This document shows, piece by piece, positions 1 to 8,789 of a stretch of DNA of 64,000 nt (positions are counted from its first letter, which is position 1; every line of letters starts with the position of its first letter). Under the pieces are notes generated by a model. That model had not been told where the DNA came from and did not search any database. It was given only the letters and a program-made list of their open reading frames with translations. Origin of the DNA: J029 sp964482495 (lineage in GTDB: Bacteria > Planctomycetota > UBA1135); the NCBI GenBank assembly GCA_964482495.1, contig CAYZXS010000001.1, positions 1-64,000 of the forward strand, given 5' to 3'. The position numbers and the translations under genes were made by a program.

Positions 1-809
1 ACTTCGCGCGCCTGGCCAACCCGGTCCAGGACGGCGTCGACCTGGTCCGCCGCGATCCCGTGCCGACCCTGCTCGAGCAGGCGGCCGGCAACCTCCGGGA
101 GCGCCCGGAGGGGCTGTTGTTCGAGCTGGCCAAGGGCTACTGCGCCGAAGAGGGCGCCCGCGAGCCCTCCGGCCTGCCCTCGGAGCGGGTCTGGATCGGC
201 GCCGTGCTGTGGCAGAAGAGCGGCGCCCGCGCCGACGGCCCGGACTCCGTCTTCGGGCGCGCCCGGTCCCTGGCGGGCGACCTCTGCCTGACCGCGGTGG
301 TGGATGCGGAGGCCGCTCCCTCGGCCGCGCCGCCGCCCTGGGCCCACCCGGCCCGCAGCCTCGACTGGCGCCACCAGGACCGCCTGCTGGGCTGGAGCGT
401 CGCGCTCGAGCCGCGGCTGGCCCTCGAGCTCGGGCTCGACGGCGCCGACCTGGCCCTGGTGCTGCTCGACCAGGCGGCATTGGCCGAGCTCGGCCGGGGC
501 CGGCTCCCCGCCTTCCGCCCGCCCGCCAAGCTCCCAGGGATCAAGGTCGATGTCGCCCTGGCGCTGCCCGCCGCGGTGCCCTACGCCGAGGTCGAGGCCG
601 CCCTGCGCGGCGCCGGCGGCAAGCTGCTCGAGCGCCTGGAGCTCTTCGACCTGTTCGAGGGCGGTTCGCTGCCCGAGGGGCACCGGAGCCTCGCCTTCCA
701 CGCGCTGCTGCGCGCGGCCGACCGGACCCTCGAGGACAAGGACGAGCGCAAGTTCCTGCTGAAGGTCGAGAAGGTCGCGGAGCAGCTCGGCGGCAGCCTG
801 CGTCAGTAA
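1..809 (+). CDS. pheT: Phenylalanyl-tRNA synthetase beta subunit, C-terminal part (cut by window start)
   Basis: The reading frame is open from base 3, so the true start lies upstream and only about the last 268 residues are present. The visible part resembles the beta-subunit core followed by the ferredoxin-fold anticodon-binding (FDX-ACB) domain. The core shows NPVQDGVDLVR near the start and a LLGWSVALEPRLALELGL segment. The FDX-ACB part shows VPYAEVEAALRGAGGKLLE, ELFDLFEGG and SLAFHALLRAADRTLEDKD, and the protein ends in QLGGSLRQ. The family charges tRNA-Phe as an alpha2beta2 enzyme in the cytoplasm. The stop overlaps by 7 bases the end of the convergent glycosyltransferase gene. A GTG at 60 could be misread as a start but lies inside the domain. 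Confidence 0.82.
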   Translation, partial: FARLANPVQDGVDLVRRDPVPTLLEQAAGNLRERPEGLLFELAKGYCAEEGAREPSGLPSERVWIGAVLWQKSGARADGPDSVFGRARSLAGDLCLTAVVDAEAAPSAAPPPWAHPARSLDWRHQDRLLGWSVALEPRLALELGLDGADLALVLLDQAALAELGRGRLPAFRPPAKLPGIKVDVALALPAAVPYAEVEAALRGAGGKLLERLELFDLFEGGSLPEGHRSLAFHALLRAADRTLEDKDERKFLLKVEKVAEQLGGSLRQ

Positions 810-2260
810 CGGTTCACGAACAGGACCGACTCGGAGCGGGCCGGCAGCTCTCGGGCGTCGACGCCCGCGGCTTCGAGCCGGCGCCGGAATTCGGCCGGGT
901 TGCTGCCGTCCTCCTCCGGGTCGTGGACCAGGACGAAGGCGGGTGCGTCGCCGGCCAGGAGCTCGACCGCCCGCGCGAAGGCCTTCTCGTGGCGCAGCCG
1001 CGGCGGCGCCTGGCCGCGGTCAGCGGCGTAGGTCCATGCTTTTGGCTGGGGCCCGAGGCTCTCGAGGTCGGTCCGCTCCAGGCGGTAGCTCAAGCCGTAG
1101 GACCAGCTCATCAGTTGGGCGCCGCGCCAAGCCTCGTCGGCGCCGTGCTGGCGCAGGGCGTCGGCGCTGCCGTCCTCGCTGCGGCCGCGGACTGGGTCCA
1201 GGTGCCACACGAGCGCCGCTGCGGCGAGCGCGAGCCAAGCCGCGGCGATCCGCCGCCGGGCGCGGCCGAGGGCCGGAGCGGACCAGTAGGCGGCCAGCCA
1301 CAGCGCCAGGCCCGGCACAGCCGGGGCGTAATAGGCCGGCTGCTTGCCCTGGGGCAGCGAGAACAGGAGCACCGGCAGGAAGGCCCAGACGGCGTGGAAG
1401 CGGCGCTCAGCGGGGTCTCCGACGGGCGCCCGGCGGCCCGAGGCGGTGGCAGGTCGGAGCAGCCAGGGCAGGCCGATGCCCACGACCAGGGCCGGGTAGT
1501 ACCAGAGCGGCTGCGAACGGGAGTGGACGTCGCTGGATAGGCGTCCGACCACCTCGCGCCCGAGCCAGTAGTCCCGAAGGCCGGGGTCGGCGGCGGCGGC
1601 GGCGAGATACCAGGGCAGGCCGACGGCGGCCATCGGCAGCCACAAGGCCGGGTGCAGGAGCCGCGTGGCGGCGCGGGCGCGGCCCTCGAGCAGGCTGGTG
1701 GTGAGGAGCACCGCCAGACACAGGGCGGGGCCGACCGGGCCCTTGACCAGGAAGGCGAAGCCGAGGGCGGCGCCGCAGGCGGCCGCGGGGCGCCAGCCGC
1801 CCTCGAGCAGCAGCCGCCGGCCGGCGAGCAGGGCGGCGGTCACGGCGGCGCTGAGCACCAGGTCCAGGGTGGCCAGCTGGCCGAGGACCAGGACCAGGGG
1901 CGAGGCGGCCAAGATCAACGGCGCGGCGCCGCCGGCCTGCTCCCCGAGGCAGCTGCGGGCTCTGCGGTGGACCAGCATGACCAGGACCACGAGCGCCAGG
2001 AAGGCCGGGAGCCGGACCGCGAAGGCGGTCGGGCCGAAGACCGCGATCGCCGCCGCCATCATCCAGTAGACCCCCGGGGGCTTGTCCGGGTAGACCACCC
2101 CCGACTGCCGCGGCAGCAAGAAATCGCCGCTCTGGACCATCTCCCGGGCGGCCTCGCCGTAGCGGCCCTCGTCCGGCTCGGCGAGGGGCCGCAGCAGCAC
2201 GGCGGCGGCGGCGACCGCCAGGAACAGCAGGATCAAGCGGCGGTCGGCGGCGGGGGTCAC
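803..2260 (-). CDS. ArnT-like membrane glycosyltransferase (GT39/GT83 superfamily)
   Basis: A polytopic membrane protein of about 485 residues. The N-terminal region has one membrane helix followed by the acidic loop motif EPDEGRYGEAAREM, typical of the PMT/ArnT superfamily, which transfers sugars from a polyprenyl-phosphate donor on the outer face of the inner membrane. Many hydrophobic helices follow, with a QGKQPAYYAPAVPGLALW segment like the KLPxYxxPxxP region of ArnT relatives. I chose the GTG at 2260 because upstream in-frame starts would add a polar stretch that overlaps the divergent gene. The divergent neighbour is a polyprenyl-phosphate sugar transferase, so a role in lipid A or surface polysaccharide modification is likely. 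The sugar is unknown. Confidence 0.72.
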   Translation of the reverse strand: MTPAADRRLILLFLAVAAAAVLLRPLAEPDEGRYGEAAREMVQSGDFLLPRQSGVVYPDKPPGVYWMMAAAIAVFGPTAFAVRLPAFLALVVLVMLVHRRARSCLGEQAGGAAPLILAASPLVLVLGQLATLDLVLSAAVTAALLAGRRLLLEGGWRPAAACGAALGFAFLVKGPVGPALCLAVLLTTSLLEGRARAATRLLHPALWLPMAAVGLPWYLAAAAADPGLRDYWLGREVVGRLSSDVHSRSQPLWYYPALVVGIGLPWLLRPATASGRRAPVGDPAERRFHAVWAFLPVLLFSLPQGKQPAYYAPAVPGLALWLAAYWSAPALGRARRRIAAAWLALAAAALVWHLDPVRGRSEDGSADALRQHGADEAWRGAQLMSWSYGLSYRLERTDLESLGPQPKAWTYAADRGQAPPRLRHEKAFARAVELLAGDAPAFVLVHDPEEDGSNPAEFRRRLEAAGVDARELPARSESVLFVNRY

Positions 2261-2351
2261 GGGAAGCGGTTTGGCTGTGGGCCCAGGACGGGGTAGTTTT
2301 TCCTCATCCGGCGGCGACGGCAAGCTCTCCTTCGCGCCGGGCCGATACCGA

Positions 2352-3812
2352 ATGGGCTGGCTGCGCCGGAACTTCGACACCTGCTTCATCGTGCTCCAGG
2401 TCTGGTTGGATGGCATCACCATCCTCCTGGCCTGCTTGTGGGGGCTTAGCGTCTTCCGCAACCTGCACGAATTCGCGCTCTACCGCCAGCTGGTGGTGGT
2501 GATCGTCGGCGTCACCCTGGTGAGCTTCTGGAGCTGCGGCCTCTACCGCTGGCGCAAGTCGATCCTCAACGTCGAGGAGTACCGCTCCGCCTTCCAGGCC
2601 ACCGCCCTCAGCTTCCTGGGGACCGCGACCACGATCTACCTCCTGCGGGAGGTGGACGCCAGCGCCACGGACTGGGCCTTCCCCGGCTTCGAGCTCCTCA
2701 AGCGGGTCCACGAGGTCGTCGGCCTGGCCGACATCGACCAGTGGTCGCGCTTCACCTACGTGGTGATCTTCGGCCTGATCTTCCTCCTGACCGTGGTCCA
2801 GCGCGGGATCATGTTCAAGATCAGCTCCATGCTTCACGCCGCCGGCTTCGGCAACACCAACGTCGCCGTCTTCGGCACCGGTGACATGGCGCAGCGCATC
2901 GAGCAGAAGATGCGCATCTTCCCGACCCTGGGCTTCCGCTTCGTCGGCTACATCGACGAGGGCGAGCGGGAGCCGGACGCGCCCCGGCCCTACCTGGGCG
3001 GGCGGCGCCAATTCGAGGAGCTCCGGCTCCGGCACGGCATCAGCCGGGTGATCATCGCTAAGCCCGAGATGGAGGAGGACCAGCTGATCGAGCTCTGCGG
3101 CCACCTCGAGAACCTGGGGATCGAGTATCAAGTGGTGCCGCGGCTCTACCACTTCTTCTCCCAGCGCTTCGCCATCGACAGCCTGGACTCGATCCCGTTG
3201 ATCACCCTCAACCGCAACCCCGGGCGGCCGGTCTACCGCTTCACCAAGGCGGTCGTCGACCGCGGCCTGGCGCTGGTCCTGCTGGTGCTGCTGTCGCCCT
3301 TCCTGCTGCTGATCGCCCTGCTGATCCGCCGCGAGTCCCAGGGGCCGGTGTTCTTCAGCCAGGTGCGGGTCGGCTTCAAGCAGCGCACCTTCAGGATGCT
3401 GAAATTCCGGTCGATGTACCACGACGTGTGCGTCGACGCCACCACGCCCAGCGCTCGCAGCGACCCCCGGGTCACCCGAATCGGCAGCTTCCTGCGTCGG
3501 ACCTCCCTCGACGAGCTGCCGCAGCTCGTGAACGTGCTGCGCGGCGAGATGTCCCTGGTCGGGCCGCGGCCGGAGATGCCCTTCATCGTCGGCCACATCA
3601 AGAACGACATGGAGGACCCGGTCTACCACCTGCGCTTCGACACCAAGCCGGGCATCACCGGGCTGTGGCAGGTCTCCTCGGCGCGCAAGGCGCCGATCCA
3701 GGAGAACATCGACTACGACCTCTACTACCTCGAGAACCAGAGCGTCTTCTTGGACATCGTGATCTTGTTCCTGACCGGCCTCGCGGTCCTCCGCATCCGT
3801 GACACCTTCTGA
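2352..3812 (+). CDS. Exopolysaccharide-type polyprenyl glycosylphosphotransferase (WcaJ/WbaP-like)
   Basis: About 486 residues. There are N-terminal membrane helices, then a Rossmann-like CoA_binding_3 region (VAVFGTGDMAQRIEQKM), one further helix and the C-terminal bacterial sugar transferase domain. That domain shows KAVVDRGLALVLL, the GPVFFSQVRVG and RMLKFRSM motifs, TSLDELPQLVNVLRGEMS and LVGPRP, and ends with a WQVSSARKAP-type segment. The family transfers a sugar-1-phosphate from a nucleotide sugar to undecaprenyl phosphate, the first step of capsule, exopolysaccharide or O-antigen assembly. The ATG at 2352 gives the usual short N-terminus; an in-frame TTG at 2271 would add 27 low-complexity residues. 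The next gene overlaps its end by 14 bases, which suggests translational coupling. Confidence 0.88.
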   Translation: MGWLRRNFDTCFIVLQVWLDGITILLACLWGLSVFRNLHEFALYRQLVVVIVGVTLVSFWSCGLYRWRKSILNVEEYRSAFQATALSFLGTATTIYLLREVDASATDWAFPGFELLKRVHEVVGLADIDQWSRFTYVVIFGLIFLLTVVQRGIMFKISSMLHAAGFGNTNVAVFGTGDMAQRIEQKMRIFPTLGFRFVGYIDEGEREPDAPRPYLGGRRQFEELRLRHGISRVIIAKPEMEEDQLIELCGHLENLGIEYQVVPRLYHFFSQRFAIDSLDSIPLITLNRNPGRPVYRFTKAVVDRGLALVLLVLLSPFLLLIALLIRRESQGPVFFSQVRVGFKQRTFRMLKFRSMYHDVCVDATTPSARSDPRVTRIGSFLRRTSLDELPQLVNVLRGEMSLVGPRPEMPFIVGHIKNDMEDPVYHLRFDTKPGITGLWQVSSARKAPIQENIDYDLYYLENQSVFLDIVILFLTGLAVLRIRDTF

Positions 3813-4284
3813 AGCCGACCGACCGGAGCCGGGGGAGAGCTCCGACTACCGCGGACCGGACCGCCGCAAGCGGCCGACGCCGATCCTGTCCCGCTACTCC
3901 TTCCTCGGCGGCCGGCGCCGGTCCGGGCGCCGCGAGGGCGAGATCGCCGACCGCTTCGTCGACCTCTACTCCTGGCGCACCTGGGTGGCGTTGAGCCTGT
4001 TCATGACGCTCAACCTCATGGACAGCCACTTCACCCTGATCTACCTGCAGCGCGGCGGGGAGGAGGGCAACCCGGTGGCCATCGCCTTGCTCGAGAGCGG
4101 CATGGGCACCTTCATCCTGGTCAAGGCCCTCGGCATCGGCGTCGCCGCGGCGCTCTTCTGCCTGCTCAAGAATTTCCGGAACGGCCGCATTGGCGTCTTC
4201 ATCGCCCTGTCGCTGTACCAGATCCTCCTGATCTACCACCTCAGCCTCTACTTCAACTGGTTCAAGGGCTCGGTGCTGCCCTAG
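3799..4284 (+). CDS. DUF5658-type small membrane protein
   Basis: 161 residues, starting at a GTG that overlaps the upstream sugar-transferase gene by 14 bases. The N-terminal 55 residues are charged and cytoplasmic-looking, with two RRK/GRR clusters (GPDRRKRP, LGGRRRSGRREGE). Three membrane helices follow. The first carries LNLMDSHFTLIYLQRGG and GNPVAIALLE, the conserved pattern I associate with the DUF5658 family. No catalytic function is established for the family. The overlap suggests it works with the polyprenyl-phosphate sugar transferase at the membrane. The family assignment is from memory of the motif. Confidence 0.68.
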   Translation: MTPSEADRPEPGESSDYRGPDRRKRPTPILSRYSFLGGRRRSGRREGEIADRFVDLYSWRTWVALSLFMTLNLMDSHFTLIYLQRGGEEGNPVAIALLESGMGTFILVKALGIGVAAALFCLLKNFRNGRIGVFIALSLYQILLIYHLSLYFNWFKGSVLP

Positions 4285-4323
4285 TCGCTGCGGCGGGCGC
4301 TGGATCCTAGCTCCGGCGGGCGC

Positions 4324-5724
4324 TCACTCCTTCCCTGGGCGGCGCTTGGTCATGCCGAGGCGGCGCATCCGGGCGTAGAGGGTCGATCGGTCGACGCCGA
4401 GCAGGACCGCGGCGCGCTCCCGGCTGCCCTCGCAGACGCGCAGCGCCTCCTGCAGGATGCGCCGCTCCGGCTCCTCGAGCAGCTGCTTGAGCTTGTAGCA
4501 GCGGCTGGCGTCGAGGCGAGGCAGCGGGATGCCCTTGCCGGCCTGGAGCTCGGTGCCGGCGACCGACGCCGGCAGGTGGCTGGGCTGGATGGTGCCGTCG
4601 CTGCTGAGCAGCAGGCCGCGCTCGAGGGCGTTGGCCAGCTCGCGGACGTTGCCTGGCCAGCTGTGCTGCAGCAGCAGCCGCGCCGCCGGACGGCTGATGC
4701 GGGGGATCGGCCGGTGGTAGGTCGCGGCCAGGCGCGACAGCAGCCGCCGCGTGAGGGGCATGATGTCGACGGTTCGTTCCCGCAGCGGCGGCAGCTGGAT
4801 GTGGATCACCTCGATCCGGAACAGCAGGTCCTCCCGGAAGTCGCCCCGCTCGACCGCCTCGCGCAGCCGGGTGTTGGTCGCGAACAGCAGCCGGACGTTC
4901 GAGTGCCGGGTGCGGGTCTCGCCGACCCGCTCGAAGCTCCGGTCCTGGAGGAAGCGCAGCAGCTTCACCTGCAGGCCGGGGGAGGCGGTCCCGATCTCGT
5001 CCAGGAAGAGGGTGCCTCCGTCAGCCTCTTCGAAGCGGCCGGGCTTGTCCCGGTAGGCGCCGGTGAAGGCGCCGCGGGCGTGGCCAAAGAGCTCGCTCTC
5101 GAGCAGCGACTCGGGGATGGCGCCGCAGGAGACGGTGACGAAGGGGGCCTCCGCGCGGTCGGAGAGGCGGTGGATGGCCTGGGCCATCAGGCTCTTGCCG
5201 GTGCCGCTCGCGCCGCTGATCAGCACCGAGGCGCGGGTGGGCGCGACGGAGCGGACCTGGTCGAAGGCCGCCAGCATCTTGGCGTCCCGGGCGATCAGGT
5301 GGTCCAGGGAGTGCTCCAGCTCGAGCCGCGCCCGCAGGACCTGGACCTCGCCCTTCAAGCGCTGCTCCTCGAGCTGCTTGCCGACCGCGAGCAGGAAGTC
5401 CTCCTCCGCCTGGGGCCAGGGGATGCGGTCGAGGCCGTCCGGCCCGCCGCCGGCGTGAGGGCCCAGCCGGGGGCCGAGGAGGATCACCGGCGGCAAGCCG
5501 GCGTGCTGGCCCAAGCTCGAGAGCAGCCCCTCAGCCTGCCGCGGGTCGAGCTCCGGCAGCACTAGGAGCAGGTCGAAGCGCTCTTCCCGGGCGCAGTCCT
5601 GGACCTGCTCCTGGCTGGCGCACTCCTGGACCAGGAAGCCGGCGGCGAGGAGCAGCCGCGCGAGCTCAGCGCGGATGTTCGGCTGAGGGGCGAGGAGCAG
5701 CAGGCTGCCGCGGCGGGGATCCAC
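4324..5724 (-). CDS. Sigma-54-dependent transcription activator with degenerate receiver domain
   Basis: 466 residues, GTG start. Residues 1-115 are shaped like a response-regulator receiver but lack the acidic pocket (LLLLAPQ instead of an Asp pair) and the phospho-Asp (LLLVLPELDP). The AAA+ domain is intact: Walker A GASGTGKS, the sigma-54 contact loop GAFTGA, Walker B GGTLFLDEIG and the sensor region DLLFRIEVIHIQLPPLRER. A Fis-type helix-turn-helix ends the protein (RERAAVLLGVDRSTLYARMRRLG). The family opens sigma-54 promoters by ATP hydrolysis. The gene lies 31 bases downstream of a pseudo-histidine kinase on the same strand. Activity is probably not switched by Asp phosphorylation. Confidence 0.9.
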   Translation of the reverse strand: MDPRRGSLLLLAPQPNIRAELARLLLAAGFLVQECASQEQVQDCAREERFDLLLVLPELDPRQAEGLLSSLGQHAGLPPVILLGPRLGPHAGGGPDGLDRIPWPQAEEDFLLAVGKQLEEQRLKGEVQVLRARLELEHSLDHLIARDAKMLAAFDQVRSVAPTRASVLISGASGTGKSLMAQAIHRLSDRAEAPFVTVSCGAIPESLLESELFGHARGAFTGAYRDKPGRFEEADGGTLFLDEIGTASPGLQVKLLRFLQDRSFERVGETRTRHSNVRLLFATNTRLREAVERGDFREDLLFRIEVIHIQLPPLRERTVDIMPLTRRLLSRLAATYHRPIPRISRPAARLLLQHSWPGNVRELANALERGLLLSSDGTIQPSHLPASVAGTELQAGKGIPLPRLDASRCYKLKQLLEEPERRILQEALRVCEGSRERAAVLLGVDRSTLYARMRRLGMTKRRPGKE

Positions 5725-5730
5725 GCCGCG

Positions 5731-5736
5731 ACGATA
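5731..5736 (-). promoter_or_regulatory. -10-like hexamer TATCGT close to the sigma-54 activator start
   Basis: Minus-strand TATCGT lies 6 bases before the GTG at 5724 and matches the TA(T/G)NNT pattern seen before other transcription-unit starts here. No clear -35 element is visible. A transcript from here would be leaderless or nearly so. Confidence 0.4.
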
Positions 5737-5755
5737 GCGGATCGGCGGCGCCGGA

Positions 5756-6757
5756 TCAGGTCCGCGGCGGGCGCCAGCTCAGGCCCGCGGCGACCGGGAT
5801 GGCCTCGCGGTACCAGCGCAGCGCGGGTTCGGCGCCGAGCTGGGCGGCCAGCCGCTCGAGCACTCCGGTCAAGAAGACCGGCGGCTTGGTCGGCTGGGGG
5901 CTGGCGTCTTCCGGATCGGGGACCCGCCACAACAGGAAGGCGCGGCCCTCTTCGACGCCGCCGTGCAGCGCCAAGGGCCCGCCCGGGCCGAAGCGGTCCA
6001 GGAACAAGCGCGAGGCGTAGAGCGCCGCCTTGAGCCGCTGCAGGTCCGTCTCCAGGGTCACCGGCGGGCCGCTCCAGTCGAGCTCTGCCCGGACGCCGTC
6101 GCGCACGGCCTGCTCGACCAGGCGAGCGGCGATGCCCTTGGCGTCCAGCGTCTCCCGCCGCGGCCGACCGGGTTTGGCGGCCAGCTCGAGCGCCTCGAGC
6201 AGCCGGTCCATCTCCCGCGCCGAGTCCAGGGCCGGGCCGATGAGCGTGCCTTGGGCGTCGGCGGCCTCGCCGCGCAGCAGCTGGAGGTAGCCGGACAGGC
6301 TGGCCAGCGGGTCCCGCAGGCCCTCGACGATGCCGGCCAGCATCTCGCCCGATGCGGCATCGGAAGCCGCGCCGCGGCCTTGACGGGAGAACACCTGCTC
6401 GAGGCCGCGCGGGGTCCAGGGCTCGGGCAGGAAGCGCACGTTCGGCAGGCCGAGCAGCGACTCGGCGCCGGCCAGGCCGCGGTCGCCGACCAGCAGAACG
6501 GCCTGCTTGTCCGGAGCGTCCCGGAGGATGTGGTGCAGCAGCCGCAGGGTCGACAGATCGGCGCCGTTGGTCTGCAGGACCAGGACGTCGGCGGCGGCGG
6601 CCAGCGGCGGCCAGTCGTCCCGAGGATGGACCGCCCGGTGCTCCAGGTCCGGCAGAATCGAGCGCACGCCGGCCGCGAGCGGGCTAGAGCCATCCGCGTC
6701 GAGCAGCAGGAGCCGGCGTGAGGGGGGAGCGGGTTCCATCGAAGAGAACCCGATCAT
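5756..6757 (-). CDS. Pseudo-receiver/pseudo-histidine-kinase protein
   Basis: 333 residues; an alternative ATG is at 6739. Residues 10-125 look like a receiver fold (RRLLLLDADG) whose phospho-Asp position is Gln (ADVLVLQTNGAD). Residues 145-215 resemble a HisKA dimerisation helix pair (GIVEGLRDPLASLSGYLQLL), but the phospho-accepting His is replaced. The C-terminal part resembles an HATPase_c fold without its Asn box or glycine-rich ATP loops (DLQRLKAALYASRLFLDRF, WRVPDPED). It should therefore neither autophosphorylate nor be phosphorylated. It precedes the pseudo-receiver sigma-54 activator by 31 bases, so it may be a sensory partner acting through binding. The ligand is unknown. Confidence 0.6.
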   Translation of the reverse strand: MIGFSSMEPAPPSRRLLLLDADGSSPLAAGVRSILPDLEHRAVHPRDDWPPLAAAADVLVLQTNGADLSTLRLLHHILRDAPDKQAVLLVGDRGLAGAESLLGLPNVRFLPEPWTPRGLEQVFSRQGRGAASDAASGEMLAGIVEGLRDPLASLSGYLQLLRGEAADAQGTLIGPALDSAREMDRLLEALELAAKPGRPRRETLDAKGIAARLVEQAVRDGVRAELDWSGPPVTLETDLQRLKAALYASRLFLDRFGPGGPLALHGGVEEGRAFLLWRVPDPEDASPQPTKPPVFLTGVLERLAAQLGAEPALRWYREAIPVAAGLSWRPPRT

Positions 6758-6777
6758 GACACGGCGGCACCCCTATT

Positions 6778-7380
6778 TCACGGGCTTGAGGCAGGAAGCT
6801 CCTTTTCCACCGTGCGCCTCAGCAGCCACGGAACTGCCTCGCCGAGGTGGGCGCAATAGAGGTCGGCTTCCTTGCCTTCTTCGGCGAGCCGCTGACGGGC
6901 CGAGCGGCCCTTCCCGGTCCCGACCAGCACGCTCGGCATGCCGAGGCCGGCGAAGGCTTGGAGGTCGCGCAGATCGTCGCCGACGCCGGCGCTGCGCTCG
7001 AGGTCGATCTCGAAGTCCTCCATGGCGCGGCGGAGCAAGCCGGAGCGGGGCTTGCGGCACCGGCAACGCCGGCGGTTGGGCGGGATGCCGACGACGTGGT
7101 GGTGGGGGCAGTGGTAATAGGCGTCGACCCGGGCGCCGTGGGCGGCGAGCTCGGCGTCGATCTTGGAGTGGATCGCGAGCAAGGTGCCCTCGTCGAGCAG
7201 GCCCCGGGCCACCCCGGACTGGTTCGTGACCACGATCAGCAGGGCGCCGGCCCGGTGCAGGGTGGCGAGGGCCTCGGCCACGCCGGGCAGCAGCTCCGCC
7301 CTGCGCGCGGAGTCGAGGTAGGGGATCTCCTTGAGGATGGTCCCGTCTCGGTCCAGGAAGATCGCCGGCTGGCCCGCCAC
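6778..7380 (-). CDS. gmhB: D-glycero-manno-heptose 1,7-bisphosphate 7-phosphatase (GmhB, HAD family)
   Basis: 200 residues from a GTG start. HAD motif I is AIFLDRDGTI, motif II is VVTNQSGVARG, and the late Asp motif is GVGDDLRDLQAFAGLGM. Zinc-site residues typical of GmhB are visible (CPHH, then CRCRKP). The enzyme removes the 7-phosphate in the ADP-heptose pathway that feeds the lipopolysaccharide inner core. The gene is divergent from the LOG-family gene across only 39 bases and is followed 20 bases later by the pseudo-kinase gene. The histidinol-phosphatase branch of HisB is the main alternative, but the zinc loop favours GmhB. Confidence 0.82.
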   Translation of the reverse strand: MAGQPAIFLDRDGTILKEIPYLDSARRAELLPGVAEALATLHRAGALLIVVTNQSGVARGLLDEGTLLAIHSKIDAELAAHGARVDAYYHCPHHHVVGIPPNRRRCRCRKPRSGLLRRAMEDFEIDLERSAGVGDDLRDLQAFAGLGMPSVLVGTGKGRSARQRLAEEGKEADLYCAHLGEAVPWLLRRTVEKELPASSP

Positions 7381-7386
7381 GGGGAG

Positions 7387-7412
7387 AGTCTAGCAGCGGC
7401 GGGCGCTATCCT
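7387..7412. promoter_or_regulatory. Compact divergent promoter region with two -10-like hexamers
   Basis: The 39-base gap between gmhB and the LOG-family gene holds TAGACT on the minus strand (7392-7387), 6 bases before the gmhB GTG. It also holds TATCCT on the plus strand (7407-7412), 7 bases before the LOG ATG. No Shine-Dalgarno sequence is evident before either start. Both starts look leaderless; a -35 for each would have to lie within or across the other gene. Confidence 0.45.
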
Positions 7413-7419
7413 GCTGGCG

Positions 7420-8190
<771 letters not shown>

Positions 8191-8203
8191 CGCGGGCCGC
8201 GGC

Positions 8204-8779
8204 TCAGGCGTCCTCGGCCTTGGCGCGGCCCAGGAAGTCGCCGGTCTCGGTGCTGATCTTGACGAAGTCGCCGGCCTCGATGTACATCGGCACCCGGACC
8301 GCCAGGCCGGTCTCGGTGACGGCGCCCTTCTTGTCGTTGGTGACGCTGTCGCCCTTGATCGCCATCTCCGCTTCCTTGACCTCGAGCACCACCGACGACG
8401 GCAGGTCGAGGGAGACCGCCTTGCCCTCGAAGAAGGTCACGGTGACTCCCTGGTTCTCCTTGACGTACTTCATCGACTCAGCGACCAGGTCGGCGCCGAG
8501 GAAATACTGCTCATAGTTCTCGCTGTCCATGAAGACGTAATTGTCGCCGTCCATGTACGAGAAGACGCAGTTGCGCCGGTCCAGGTAGGCGAGCTCGACG
8601 TTGACGTCGGAGCCCAGCCGCATCTGCTTGGTGGTGCCGGTGACCAGGTTCTTGCACTTGACCTGGTTGATGGCGCGCCAGTTTCCGGGGGCGATGTGCT
8701 CGAATTCGGTGACGAGGAAGAGCTCGCCCTCGAGGACCAGGACCTGGCCCTTGCGGATCTGGGAGGCTTTGATGGACAT
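8204..8779 (-). CDS. efp: Translation elongation factor P
   Basis: 191 residues from the ATG at 8779 (MSIKASQIRKGQVLVLEGE). The KOW-like N-domain is followed by two OB domains ending in FVKISTETGDFLGRAK. EF-P binds between the P and E sites and relieves stalling at consecutive prolines. The domain I loop reads HIAPGNWRAINQVK, so the residue aligned with the lysylated Lys34 of E. coli EF-P is Asn, and the rhamnosylated-Arg type is not matched either. It is the third gene of a minus-strand cluster after rpoN and a membrane cytochrome, starting 10 bases after the latter ends. Confidence 0.93.
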   Translation of the reverse strand: MSIKASQIRKGQVLVLEGELFLVTEFEHIAPGNWRAINQVKCKNLVTGTTKQMRLGSDVNVELAYLDRRNCVFSYMDGDNYVFMDSENYEQYFLGADLVAESMKYVKENQGVTVTFFEGKAVSLDLPSSVVLEVKEAEMAIKGDSVTNDKKGAVTETGLAVRVPMYIEAGDFVKISTETGDFLGRAKAEDA

Positions 8780-8789
8780 CGTCGCGTGA

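Noticed and set aside
4291..4324. Two direct 11-base copies of CGGCGGGCGCT between convergent genes
   Set aside because: Short and GC-rich; likely chance, and not an inverted repeat.
6847..7419. Upstream extension of the LOG-family frame
   Set aside because: It is antisense to gmhB, has no family similarity, and the ATG at 7420 gives the normal length.
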